From contig JAIXWY010000011.1 in NCBI GenBank assembly GCA_027490995.1, positions 1,240,001 through 1,304,000 of the forward strand: DNA of 64,000 nucleotides, read 5' to 3'. The stretch's first letter is position 1. Each line of letters begins with the position of its first letter. Below, in pieces: positions 8,800 to 17,222 of the stretch. This DNA comes from Opitutaceae bacterium (GTDB lineage: Bacteria > Verrucomicrobiota > Verrucomicrobiia > Opitutales > Opitutaceae). A program made the position numbers and the translations under genes. Under the pieces are notes generated by a model. That model did no database searches, was not told the origin of the DNA, and saw only the letters and a program-made list of their open reading frames with translations.

Positions 8800-10031
8800 G
8801 TTCCCCGCGCCCCCGTCCAACGCTCGGCCTCGGGTCCGCCGCAATTGGCGCCGAGGAAGAGGCGCTCGTGCTCGATGTCCTGCGCCGCGGTGAACTTTTC
8901 CGTTACTACGGCAACGATCCTACCCGCCCTCCGCCGATGGTCGCCGCGTTGGAACGGGAGGCAGCGGCGCGGTTTGCGATTCCCTACACCCTCGGCGTCA
9001 CCAGCGGAACGGCAGCGCTGGAGATTGCACTCGCGGCCGCCGGCATCGGACCCGGTGACGAGGTGATCGTACCGGCATGGAGTTGGATCTCGTGCTTCAC
9101 CGCCGTGGTGCGGACCGGGGCCCGGCCCGTACTCGCGGAGATTGACGCCTCGCTCTGCCTGGACCCAGAGGAGATTGTCCGGAAGGCGACCCCGCGAACC
9201 CGTGCCGTCCTCGTGGTGCATTACCAAGGCGCGGCGGCCGATCTGGAGCCCATCCTGCATGCCGCGCACCGCCGCGGGCTGTTTGTCATCGAAGACTGCG
9301 CGGAGGCGCCTGGTGCGACCTATCAGGGGCGCCCGCTCGGCTCGTGGGGGGATGCCGCGATCTACAGCTTCCAACACAACAAGCCCATGACCGCGGGAGA
9401 GGGGGGTCTGGTGGCCACCCGGGATCTCCGGCTCTACGAACGCGCGGTCCGTCTGAGCGATCTCGGCCAATACCGAGTCCATCACACTCAGATCACCCCA
9501 CCGCGCGAAGACGCTTTCGCCGGCGGGCAGTCCCGCATGTCGGAACTGACGGCTGCCGTGGCACTGGCACAACTGCGTAAGCTCGACGGCATCCGCGATC
9601 ACTGCCGGCGGTTGAAGTCACGTCTTGTGGCGAAGGCGGGCGCGCTTGCTGGCTTCTCCTGGCGCCCACTCGCGGATCCCGAAGGGGATTTCGGTTTCGA
9701 ACTCTACGGCTACGCCTCCTCGGCGGATGCCGCGACACAGCTTCGGGAGCGACTCGATGCCCAAGGCGTCTGGTGCCAAAAACGGACTGGAACCTACCCG
9801 CAGTACCACCGCGATTACGTCAAGTCGGGCCAGACCGCCCACCCGGCGCTCTCGCCGTTCCGCGGCCTCGCGCCGTGGCCAGTGGCGGGCTATCGCGCGG
9901 AAGACTTTCCCCGGACCGAGGACCTGACATCGCGTTTCGTCGCGCTGCCGATCGGCTGGCGCTTCACCGACGACGACGTCGATCACATCGCGGCCAGCCT
10001 GCGCCTGGCGACATCAGCAGCGACGACCTAG
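8796..10031 (+). CDS. DegT/DnrJ/EryC1/StrS-family PLP aminotransferase
   Basis: A 411-residue fold-type I PLP enzyme. GVTSGTAALEIAL is the PLP-phosphate-binding loop, VIEDCAEAPGA contains the Asp that contacts the pyridine nitrogen, and SFQHNKPMTAGEGG carries the Schiff-base Lys. DegT enzymes transaminate keto-sugars or cyclitols, usually in biosynthesis of amino sugars, but they can run in reverse. The start at 8796 overlaps the previous stop by four bases. It is the last gene of the plus-strand operon and converges on a second DegT gene 28 bases away, so the cluster holds two paralogues facing each other. Confidence 0.9.
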   Translation: MSSPRPRPTLGLGSAAIGAEEEALVLDVLRRGELFRYYGNDPTRPPPMVAALEREAAARFAIPYTLGVTSGTAALEIALAAAGIGPGDEVIVPAWSWISCFTAVVRTGARPVLAEIDASLCLDPEEIVRKATPRTRAVLVVHYQGAAADLEPILHAAHRRGLFVIEDCAEAPGATYQGRPLGSWGDAAIYSFQHNKPMTAGEGGLVATRDLRLYERAVRLSDLGQYRVHHTQITPPREDAFAGGQSRMSELTAAVALAQLRKLDGIRDHCRRLKSRLVAKAGALAGFSWRPLADPEGDFGFELYGYASSADAATQLRERLDAQGVWCQKRTGTYPQYHRDYVKSGQTAHPALSPFRGLAPWPVAGYRAEDFPRTEDLTSRFVALPIGWRFTDDDVDHIAASLRLATSAATT

Positions 10032-10059
10032 TCGGCGCGGAGCCCGCGCCAACCCTCGC

Positions 10060-11274
10060 CTAGCCCTTCCGAAACCGCGTCGCGACGGCCTCGATGGCTC
10101 TGGCTACCTTGTCGATGTAACCATCGGTCATGGCTTCGTTGATGGGCAGCGTGATGCCATCGCGCAGGATGGCTTCCGCCGTAGGGCACTCCACGGTGCG
10201 GTAGTCCATCTGCGAGAGACCGCTATCGCGGACCGGCCAGTGACCACCGAAGAAATTGTGATTCTGGAAGACGGGGTAGCGATAGACGGGCGACACGATG
10301 TAGCCAGCGCCCGCTGCCACGCCCTCCGCGCGCAGCGCCGCAGCGAACGCGTCGCGCCCCACGCCGAAACGCTCCAACTCGAGCCGAAGGAAGTAGAACC
10401 AGTATGAGTGGTATGCCCCGGGCAGCGTCTCTGGCGGCAGCACCCCCGGAACGCGACGAAGCGCGTGGGTCAGCCGCTCACCCAGGCGATGGCGCGTTGC
10501 GACCAGCGCGCTGAGCTTGGTAAGTTGGGCCGCGGCGACCGCCGCCTGCGGCTCACTCATGCGGTAATTCGGCGCGAGCTCCGTCGGCTCGCGGCTGCCA
10601 CCGACGCGGTCGTAGCACTTGTCACCCCACTTCGAAAGTCCGGTGCCACGGGCCTCGTCATTGGTGGCGACGATGCCACCGTCGCCGCAGCTCACGTGCT
10701 TGAAGTCGTTGAACGAGTAACACGCCAGATCACCCGCTAGCCCGACCGGGCGCCCATCCACGCGAGCGCCCCACGCTTGGGCGCAATCCTCGATGATCGC
10801 GATCCCGCGCGGACGCGCGAGTGCGACCAGCGACGCCACGTCACAGGGATTGCCCGCCAAGTGCACCGGCATGATCGCGCGCGTGCGCGGAGTGATCGCG
10901 CGCGCCACGGCAACCGGATCTAGGTTGTACGTGCGCGGATCCACATCAGCGAACACCGGCACTCCCTGCTGATAGATGATGCCGATGACCGAACCCATGT
11001 CGGTGATCGGGGGTACGATGACCTCGTCCCCGGGCTGCAACCGCAGCGCCGCGACGGCTACGTGCAAAGCGGCGGATCCCGACGATGTCGGAAAAACATG
11101 ACGCAGCGAGTAATGCGTCTGGAACTCGCGGGTCAGCGCCGCCGTCTGCGGTCCCTTCCAGTAGAAAAGGGAATCCTGGCCCACCATCTCCGCGAGTCGA
11201 CGCAACTCCGCATCACCCCAGCGACGTGGGCGAGGAACCGGTTCATCAACGATCGGGGATGGGGAAATGCTCAT
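10060..11274 (-). CDS. Second DegT/DnrJ/EryC1/StrS-family PLP aminotransferase
   Basis: A 404-residue PLP enzyme starting at the ATG whose complement is 11272-11274; the longer frame upstream is only read-through inside the next gene. SSGSAALHVAVAAL is the phosphate-binding loop, IIEDCAQAWGA has the pyridine-contacting Asp, and SFNDFKHVSCGDGG contains the catalytic Lys. It is clearly diverged from the gene at 8796-10031 (a different Lys-loop sequence, CGDGG versus AGEGG), so the two probably act on different intermediates rather than being a recent duplication. Its start overlaps the stop of the amidohydrolase gene upstream. Confidence 0.9.
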   Translation of the reverse strand: MSISPSPIVDEPVPRPRRWGDAELRRLAEMVGQDSLFYWKGPQTAALTREFQTHYSLRHVFPTSSGSAALHVAVAALRLQPGDEVIVPPITDMGSVIGIIYQQGVPVFADVDPRTYNLDPVAVARAITPRTRAIMPVHLAGNPCDVASLVALARPRGIAIIEDCAQAWGARVDGRPVGLAGDLACYSFNDFKHVSCGDGGIVATNDEARGTGLSKWGDKCYDRVGGSREPTELAPNYRMSEPQAAVAAAQLTKLSALVATRHRLGERLTHALRRVPGVLPPETLPGAYHSYWFYFLRLELERFGVGRDAFAAALRAEGVAAGAGYIVSPVYRYPVFQNHNFFGGHWPVRDSGLSQMDYRTVECPTAEAILRDGITLPINEAMTDGYIDKVARAIEAVATRFRKG

Positions 11275-12029
11275 GCCGAAAGAAAGCGCTCGAGGTTGCC
11301 CGAGAGCAGCGCGCGCTTCGCCGCCGGGGTGATGCGGGCACGGGCGAATTTCGCCGGAGCCGCCGCGGTTTCCAGAAACGGTGTGTGCGACGCGAACACC
11401 ACCTGCCGGGCGGGCACCGCCGCCAGCGTGGTCCGGAGGGTTTCCAGCCACTCGACGAACGCTAGATCCACCCTCACCTGCGGGCGGCCTGCCGCCAGCG
11501 TCGCCGCCTCGGTCCGGAGCAGCCCAGAAAGCAGCACCGGCTCGTTCGGAAACGCGTCGAGAAACCGGGCCAGCACCGCCACCTTGGGTGGACGGATCGA
11601 CACCGCATGGTGTTCGTGACGCTCGTCGATCAACCGCACCTGGATGGCCAGCTTCACGCCCTGTTGGCGGCACATCGCCACGCATTCAGCCATCGCGGGC
11701 CCGGTCAGCGCGACCCGGTGATACGACGGCAAGATCCGCACCAAACGGACCGGAGCGCGGTCGAGGCAGTCCTGCAACTGATCCCGCCAATCGGGTAGCG
11801 CCGGATTAATCACCGGTACCGCTTCCAAAGCGGACACACCGCGCACCGCGCGGAAGAGAGCCCGATTGGACGGCCCCGGCTCCGGCGCGAACGCGGCATC
11901 CAGCGGCGAGACCAGCGCCCGTGCGATACCGTGGGCCTTGAGATGCCGTGCGAGGTCGGCAGCATTGCGCTCGGCGAGAAACGCGAAGGGCCAGCGACCC
12001 AGCCAGGTGAGAGCGTCGAAAGCGTTCAT
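11271..12029 (-). CDS. Degenerate amidohydrolase-like (TIM-barrel) protein
   Basis: A 252-residue protein with the alternating strand-helix pattern of the amidohydrolase-related family (PF04909 type): ARALVSPLDAAF, AVPVINPALPDW, VRILPSYHRVAL, GVKLAIQVRL, VLLSGLL and VVFASHTPF. The usual N-terminal HxH metal motif is not visible, as the protein starts FDALTWLGRWPF, and the final Asp of the GSD motif is replaced by SHTPF. It may therefore be metal-independent or a pseudo-enzyme partner. It overlaps both neighbours by four bases and pairs with the better conserved amidohydrolase encoded immediately upstream. Confidence 0.65.
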   Translation of the reverse strand: MNAFDALTWLGRWPFAFLAERNAADLARHLKAHGIARALVSPLDAAFAPEPGPSNRALFRAVRGVSALEAVPVINPALPDWRDQLQDCLDRAPVRLVRILPSYHRVALTGPAMAECVAMCRQQGVKLAIQVRLIDERHEHHAVSIRPPKVAVLARFLDAFPNEPVLLSGLLRTEAATLAAGRPQVRVDLAFVEWLETLRTTLAAVPARQVVFASHTPFLETAAAPAKFARARITPAAKRALLSGNLERFLSA

Positions 12030-12796
12030 GGCAAGCGCAGGAGTTCGCGGGCGTTGTCGCGCAGAATCCGGCGCTCGGCGTCACGCCCGAGCCCCGCCCC
12101 GGTGATGCGGGCGATGGCCACCGCGAAATCGCGGATGGGCGCGTCGGAGCCGTAAATCACGCGGTGCACACCGAGTTTTTCGACGGCATACGCGACAATG
12201 CCCGCCTCCGGCGCGGCACCCGATGTGTCGACCACTAGGTTGTCGCAGCCCCGCGCAGCCAAGACGCCGCGCACGCCGCAGCCGGTGAGATGGGCCATGA
12301 TCACGCGGACATTCGGAAAACGGCGTGCCAGCAAGACCGCATCTTCCGGATCGGTGTGAAAACTCCGCTGCTTGATCTTCGTCATGTTCCACGCGTGCTG
12401 GAGCACGACAAGACCGTAGCGCTCCGCCGCCTTCATCACGGGACGCATGCAGGCATCGCGCGCGTTGTTGGCCACCTCCAGTTTCAGACCGCGGATCCCG
12501 GGGACCGCCACGCAACGTTCGACCTCCTGCCAGACGGCACGCTCACCCAACGTAGGATTCAGATAGCAGAATCCCGTGACCTGTTCGGGGTGACGCTTCA
12601 CCAGCCAGAGCGTGTCGTCATTGATCGAGCGCAGTTGATCGGCATTCGGACTCCGTCCAAACGCCAGCACATCTCCCAACGCCACGATATGCTCGATACC
12701 GTATCGGCCCGCCTCGCGCAGGAAGACATCCGCCGCGGCGCGACCCGCCTGATGTTCGCGGAAATGCGGATGAGTATGGGCGTCGAGGACCGTCAT
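12026..12796 (-). CDS. Amidohydrolase-family metal-dependent hydrolase
   Basis: A 256-residue TIM-barrel protein of the amidohydrolase-related group. DAHTHPHF near residues 5-12 is the strand-1 HxH metal motif; GLKLEVANN, LQHAWN, MAHLTGCG and YGSDAP are the strand-4 to strand-8 signatures, with the final Asp present. Family members include sugar lactonases, decarboxylases and amide hydrolases. It is the first gene of the three-gene minus-strand operon and is divergent from the epimerase-like gene, with a gap of about 100 bases that probably holds both promoters. Confidence 0.85.
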   Translation of the reverse strand: MTVLDAHTHPHFREHQAGRAAADVFLREAGRYGIEHIVALGDVLAFGRSPNADQLRSINDDTLWLVKRHPEQVTGFCYLNPTLGERAVWQEVERCVAVPGIRGLKLEVANNARDACMRPVMKAAERYGLVVLQHAWNMTKIKQRSFHTDPEDAVLLARRFPNVRVIMAHLTGCGVRGVLAARGCDNLVVDTSGAAPEAGIVAYAVEKLGVHRVIYGSDAPIRDFAVAIARITGAGLGRDAERRILRDNARELLRLP

Positions 12797-12892
12797 GAAA
12801 ATTCACCACGCGGCTGCGCGGGCTACAAGAGTCTGCGCGCATCGAAATCCCTGACAAGCTCCGGTTGACGAAGGTACCCGTTGAGCTTGAAC

Positions 12893-13924
12893 ATGGCGTC
12901 TATGCCGAAGACGGACCATGAGATCGAAGCGCTGCTTTCCCGCCCCACACCAGGCGCCACGGAAGCGGTCAAACACCTCCCCGGCGACTTCGTCGTTCTC
13001 GGAGTCGGCGGCAAGATGGGTACCACGACCGCGGTGATGCTCCGCCGGGCCCTGGATGAGGCGGGACGCAAGGAGGCGCGTGTGCTCGGCGTGTCGCGCT
13101 TCAGCCGGCCCGAGGCGCGGCAGGAGCTGGAGTCATTTGGGGTGCAGACCCTCTCCTGCGACCTCGCGGATGCGGCTCAAGTTGCGAAGCTGCCGTTGGT
13201 GCCGAACGTGCTTTACCTCGCCGGCCAGAAGTTCGGCACCTCGTCTGCGCCGGAAGCCACCTGGATCCAAAACACCGTGGTTCCCGCGCTGGTGGCGCAG
13301 CACTACCGCAACGCGCGCATCGTCGTGTTTTCGACGGGGTGCGTCTATCCATTCGCCTCCGTCGAGGGGCGCGGCTCGAACGAGGATGAGGACGTGGCGT
13401 TCCTCGGCGAGTACGCCAGCACCTGTGTGGGGCGTGAGCGCGTCTTCAGTTACTATTCCAAGGTCCATCAGACGCCGCAGCTCATGTACCGGCTCAATTA
13501 CGCCGTGGAGCTTCGTTACGGCGTCTTGGTCGACATCGCCCAGCGCGTTGTCGCAGGCGAACCGGTGGATGCCACGATGGGTTGGTTCAACTGCATCTGG
13601 CAGGGCGATGCCTGCGCGCGCGCAATCCAGTGCCTCCAGCACACCGCAAGCCCAGCGAGCCGCCTGAACATCACGGGACCGGAGAAACTCTCGATCCGCG
13701 CGGTCGCCCACGAGTTCGGGCGACGTTTCGGTCGCGACGCCCGCGTGGTCGGCCAAGAGGCCCCCACCGCATGGCTCGCCGATGCCAGCCGCTCGATCGC
13801 GCTTTTCGGTCCGCCGACCGTCAGTGTTGACCAGATGATGGACCTCATCGTGGATCACCTCTCAGCCGGCGGACGGTTGCTGGGAAAGCCCACGCACTTC
13901 GAAGCCCGCAGCGGAAAATTCTGA
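12893..13924 (+). CDS. NAD(P)-dependent epimerase/dehydratase-family protein
   Basis: A 343-residue Rossmann-fold protein. VVLGVGGKMGTTTAVML is a glycine-rich nucleotide-binding loop, although it departs from the usual GxxGxxG spacing. VFSTGCVYPF occupies the catalytic-Ser strand, and YSKVHQT might supply a shifted YxxxK-like Tyr/Lys pair, but the canonical spacing is absent. Extended-SDR members epimerise, dehydrate or oxidise sugars or sugar acids. ATG codons at 12893 and 12902 are both usable starts; a TTG at 12881 is less likely. The gene ends two bases before the DapA-like gene, so they form one operon. Confidence 0.8.
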   Translation: MASMPKTDHEIEALLSRPTPGATEAVKHLPGDFVVLGVGGKMGTTTAVMLRRALDEAGRKEARVLGVSRFSRPEARQELESFGVQTLSCDLADAAQVAKLPLVPNVLYLAGQKFGTSSAPEATWIQNTVVPALVAQHYRNARIVVFSTGCVYPFASVEGRGSNEDEDVAFLGEYASTCVGRERVFSYYSKVHQTPQLMYRLNYAVELRYGVLVDIAQRVVAGEPVDATMGWFNCIWQGDACARAIQCLQHTASPASRLNITGPEKLSIRAVAHEFGRRFGRDARVVGQEAPTAWLADASRSIALFGPPTVSVDQMMDLIVDHLSAGGRLLGKPTHFEARSGKF

Positions 13925-13926
13925 TC

Positions 13927-14973
13927 ATGGACCTTCGCTCTCATCTCCTCGCTGGGCACGTCATCCCGGCCCACCCCCTCGCCCTAGATAGCCGACGTCG
14001 CTTTTCCGAGCGTCATCAACGCGCCCTCACCCGCTACTACCTCGACTCCGGCGCGGGCGGTCTGGCCGTGGGCGTGCACTCGACCCAGTTCGAAATCCGC
14101 GATCCGGCCCACGGGCTCTACCGTCCGGTCCTCGAACTCGCGGCGCACACCCAGCGGGAGCACCAGGCGGCGGGTGGTCGTGAGGTGGCCATGATCGCCG
14201 GCATCTGCGGCAAGACTGTCCAGGCCGTCGCCGAGGCCGAGCTGGCCCGCAGCTTGGGCTACCATGCCGGCCTCGTCAGTATGGCGGCGTTCCGCGAAGA
14301 GCCGGAGGCGGCGATCCTTGAGCACATCGCCACCGTGGCGCGGACCATTCCGGTCGTTGGCTTCTACCTCCAACCCGCCGTCGGCGGACGAGTGCTGAGT
14401 CACGCGTTCTGGCGGCGCTTCGTCGACATTCCCGAAGTAGTCGCGATCAAGATCGCCCCCTTCAACCGCTATCAGACGATCGACGTGGTGCGCGCCCTAG
14501 CGCTCTCCGGACGCACCGATCTCGCGCTCTACACCGGGAACGACGACACGATCGTCGCGGATCTGCTCACCCCGTTCACCTTCGCCACCCCGCACGGTCC
14601 GCGAACCTGCCGCATCGTCGGCGGGCTCCTCGGCCATTGGGGTGTCTGGACCCACGCAGCGGTCCGGCTGCTGGCGGAGATCCAAGCCGTGAATCGCGGC
14701 TCGACCCTGGCGGCGCAGTGGCTCGATCGGGCGGTGGCTGTCACGGACATGAATGCGGCCCTATTTGACGCCGCCAACCGCTTCCACGGATGCATTCCGG
14801 GCATCCTGGAGGTCCTTCGGCGCCAAGGCTTAGTGGAGACAATTCTCTGCCTGAATCCGGCGGAAGCGCTCTCACCCGGCCAGGCCGAAGAACTGACCCG
14901 CGTCTCGCGTGACTACCCGGAATTGATCGACGATGCGTTCATCCTCGCCCACCGTGACCGGTGGCTGAGCTGA
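13927..14973 (+). CDS. Dihydrodipicolinate synthase/N-acetylneuraminate lyase-family aldolase
   Basis: A 348-residue class I aldolase-like TIM barrel. The strand carrying the Schiff-base Lys reads VVAIKIAPFNRYQ, and GFYLQP matches the YxxP element that supplies the catalytic Tyr in this family. Members condense or split 2-keto acids, for example 2-keto-3-deoxy sugar acids, sialic acid or dihydrodipicolinate. The biosynthetic DapA protein is usually about 290 residues, so this is a longer catabolic-type relative. In this cluster it could cleave a keto-deoxy intermediate into pyruvate and an aldehyde; this is inference. Confidence 0.85.
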   Translation: MDLRSHLLAGHVIPAHPLALDSRRRFSERHQRALTRYYLDSGAGGLAVGVHSTQFEIRDPAHGLYRPVLELAAHTQREHQAAGGREVAMIAGICGKTVQAVAEAELARSLGYHAGLVSMAAFREEPEAAILEHIATVARTIPVVGFYLQPAVGGRVLSHAFWRRFVDIPEVVAIKIAPFNRYQTIDVVRALALSGRTDLALYTGNDDTIVADLLTPFTFATPHGPRTCRIVGGLLGHWGVWTHAAVRLLAEIQAVNRGSTLAAQWLDRAVAVTDMNAALFDAANRFHGCIPGILEVLRRQGLVETILCLNPAEALSPGQAEELTRVSRDYPELIDDAFILAHRDRWLS

Positions 14974-14985
14974 GTTGATTTCCCG

Positions 14986-16137
14986 ATGCCTTCGCCCACC
15001 CTACCTCGGAGTTGCCAGGAACTGCTCGCGCAGATGGTCGCGATTGAGACCGTCAACCCGCGCTACGGCGGCCCAGCAGGGGGGGAAGGGGTGCTGGCTG
15101 CTCATCTCGAGGTGCTGGCACATGCTTGGGGCCTTGAGACGCGGCGAAGCCCCGTTGATGCGGACGGGGCCTTCAATCTGGTCGTGTCCGCTCCGGAGAT
15201 TCCCGGGGCCGAGTGGCTGATTTTTGAGAGTCACCTCGACACCGTAAGTCACGCCGGAATGGTGGTGCCGCCGTTGACGCTGACGGAGTCGGACGGACGC
15301 CTTTTTGGTCGGGGCGCGTGTGATACGAAAGGATCGGGAGCGGCGATGCTCTGGGCTCTGCAGGCCTGGGCGGCGACCCCGGGGCGTGCTCGTAACGCGG
15401 CGATTGCCTTCGTGGTGGACGAGGAGGCCGGCATGACCGGCGCGCAGGCGTTTGCCCGCGATGACCTCTCCCGGTACATGCCCCTACGCGGCGTGATTGT
15501 CGGCGAGCCTACCCAGCTGAGACCGGTGGTCGCGCACAACGGGGCGTTCCGCTGGCGCAGCGTGACGCGCGGTGTGGCCGCGCACTCGGCGGACCCGACA
15601 AAGGGTCGCTCGGCGATTCGCGCGATGATGAGCGTGATCGCAGCGCTGGAGGAGCGGATGATCCCGCGCGCGAACCGTGAGTTCCCGCTGACGGGCCGTG
15701 CGGCGGCCAGCATCAACGTCATTCGCGGAGGCTCCGCCCAGAACATCATTCCCGACCGGTGCGAGATTCTGTGCGACCGGCGATTGGTGCCCGGTGAAAC
15801 ACTTGAGCAGGTGCTCGAGGAACGTCGTCACGCCCTCGAAGGTTTGGACGTGGAGCACGATGATGAGTACCTGGCACCGCCCCTGCCCCCGGAAAACTCC
15901 GCTCGCCTTCACCCGTGGATCTCTCCCGCGCTTGAGGCACTCGGGCTCGATGCCTCGGCCGTGGGCGCGCCTTACGCCACGGATGCGAGTCATTACGCGG
16001 CCGCGGGCGCTCAGGTCGTGGTCATCGGTCCCGGCGACCTCGCCCAAGCGCATCGAAAAGATGAATGGCTGGAACGTGCGCAACTCGAACGGGCACAACA
16101 ACTTTATCGAGCGATGCTCGATTTGCCGGCGGTTTGA
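14986..16137 (+). CDS. M20-family metallopeptidase (acetylornithine/succinyl-DAP deacylase-like)
   Basis: A 383-residue zinc hydrolase. SHLDTV, GRGACDTKG, DEEAG, GEPTQL and the C-terminal AHRKDEW provide the two-metal ligands of family M20 (ArgE/DapE/CPG2 type), with a dimerisation domain between them. These enzymes remove acyl groups from amino acids or hydrolyse dipeptides; some act on N-acyl amino compounds more broadly. It is 12 bases downstream of the aldolase gene and probably closes that operon. An N-deacylation step for an amino-sugar-derived compound would fit the cluster. Confidence 0.87.
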   Translation: MPSPTLPRSCQELLAQMVAIETVNPRYGGPAGGEGVLAAHLEVLAHAWGLETRRSPVDADGAFNLVVSAPEIPGAEWLIFESHLDTVSHAGMVVPPLTLTESDGRLFGRGACDTKGSGAAMLWALQAWAATPGRARNAAIAFVVDEEAGMTGAQAFARDDLSRYMPLRGVIVGEPTQLRPVVAHNGAFRWRSVTRGVAAHSADPTKGRSAIRAMMSVIAALEERMIPRANREFPLTGRAAASINVIRGGSAQNIIPDRCEILCDRRLVPGETLEQVLEERRHALEGLDVEHDDEYLAPPLPPENSARLHPWISPALEALGLDASAVGAPYATDASHYAAAGAQVVVIGPGDLAQAHRKDEWLERAQLERAQQLYRAMLDLPAV

Positions 16138-16181
16138 TACAACCGAATGGCACTTGAACACGCGGCAAGTCAGCGGGTGCG

Positions 16182-16211
16182 TTGACAGGGCTTTTCGGCC
16201 GCCGCTACGGT
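16182..16211 (+). promoter_or_regulatory. Sigma-70-type promoter of accA, apparently leaderless
   Basis: A consensus -35 TTGACA at 16182-16187 and a -10 TACGGT at 16206-16211 are separated by 18 bases. The -10 box ends six bases before the accA ATG at 16218, so transcription would begin at or next to the start codon. Confidence 0.6.
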
Positions 16212-16217
16212 GGACAG

Positions 16218-17198
16218 ATGGACAAGCCGACGTACACGCTGGAGTTTGAAAAGCCCCTTCGGGAGCTTAGCGCCCAGCTGGATCAACTCAAACAGCAGTC
16301 GCTGGAGAGCAATCTGGATGTGACGTCTGAAGTGGCGGCGATTGAACGTAAGATCGCGGCGACGCAGCGTGAGATCTATTCGAGTTTGACGCCGTGGCAG
16401 CGGGTGCAGATCGCGCGCCATCCCAAGCGGCCGTATGCCTTGGATTACGTGGAGGCGATCTGCGAAGACTTTCGGGAGATGCACGGCGATCGTCAGTTCA
16501 AGGATGACCGCGCGTTGGTGGGAGGGACGGCCTTCTTCCAAGGACAAGCCGTCATGATCATCGCCCAGCACAAAGGGCGGGACACGAAAGAAAAAGTGGC
16601 GCGGAACTTCGGTATGCCGCAGCCGGAAGGCTACCGAAAGGCGCTACGCCTGATGAAGACGGCGGAGAAGTTCGGGCTGCCGGTGCTGACGTTCATCGAT
16701 ACCCCGGGGGCCTACCCTGGGCTCAGCTCTGAGGAGCGCCATGTCTCGGAAGCGATCGCGGTGAACCTGCGCGAAATGGCGCTTCTGCGGGTTCCCTCGA
16801 TTGCCGTGGTGGTGGGCGAAGGTGGATCCGGTGGTGCCCTGGGAATCGGTGTGACCGACCGGGTGCTGATTTTCGAAAACAGTTACTACTCGGTGATTTC
16901 ACCGGAGGGCTGCGCGGCGATCCTTTGGAAGGACGCGGCAGCCGCACCCAAGGCAGCTGAGGCGATGAAAATCACCGCACAGCACCTCGAGCAGTTCGGC
17001 ATCGTCGACGAGGTCATCGCCGAGCCCTTCGGTGGCGCGCACAACGACCCCAAGCAGGCTGCGGCGGCTTTGGGCTACACGCTGCAGAAGCACCTCAACG
17101 ACCTGCGTGCGGTCAAAACGGAGAAGCTGGTCGACCTGCGCTACGAGCGCCTCCGCCACCTCGGTGTTTACGAGGAGGCAGGAGAAATTCGCTCCTGA
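16218..17198 (+). CDS. accA: Acetyl-CoA carboxylase carboxyltransferase subunit alpha
   Basis: A 326-residue protein, close to the usual 320. With AccD it transfers the carboxyl group from biotin-BCCP to acetyl-CoA, making malonyl-CoA for fatty acid synthesis in the cytoplasm. FIDTPGAYPGLSSEERHVSE, GEGGSGGALGIGV and YSVISPEGCAAILWKDA are hallmark segments, and the N-terminal helical region with EFEKPL aligns with known AccA starts. A TTG 36 bases upstream would extend the frame but coincides with the -35 box, so ATG 16218 is chosen. accD is not in the window. Confidence 0.97.
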   Translation: MDKPTYTLEFEKPLRELSAQLDQLKQQSLESNLDVTSEVAAIERKIAATQREIYSSLTPWQRVQIARHPKRPYALDYVEAICEDFREMHGDRQFKDDRALVGGTAFFQGQAVMIIAQHKGRDTKEKVARNFGMPQPEGYRKALRLMKTAEKFGLPVLTFIDTPGAYPGLSSEERHVSEAIAVNLREMALLRVPSIAVVVGEGGSGGALGIGVTDRVLIFENSYYSVISPEGCAAILWKDAAAAPKAAEAMKITAQHLEQFGIVDEVIAEPFGGAHNDPKQAAAALGYTLQKHLNDLRAVKTEKLVDLRYERLRHLGVYEEAGEIRS

Positions 17199-17199
17199 T

Positions 17200-17216
17200 C
17201 CGCCCAAGCTGGGCGG
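17200..17216. terminator. Inverted repeat between convergent accA and tolB-like genes
   Basis: Seven-base perfect arms CCGCCCA (17200-17206) and TGGGCGG (17210-17216) lie between the two stop codons. The position suits a bidirectional terminator, though neither side has a clear T-run. Confidence 0.4.
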
Positions 17217-17222
17217 CCCGGC

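Noticed and set aside
16182-16217. TTG start extending accA by 12 codons
   Set aside because: It coincides with the consensus -35 box, and the added residues do not align with known AccA starts.
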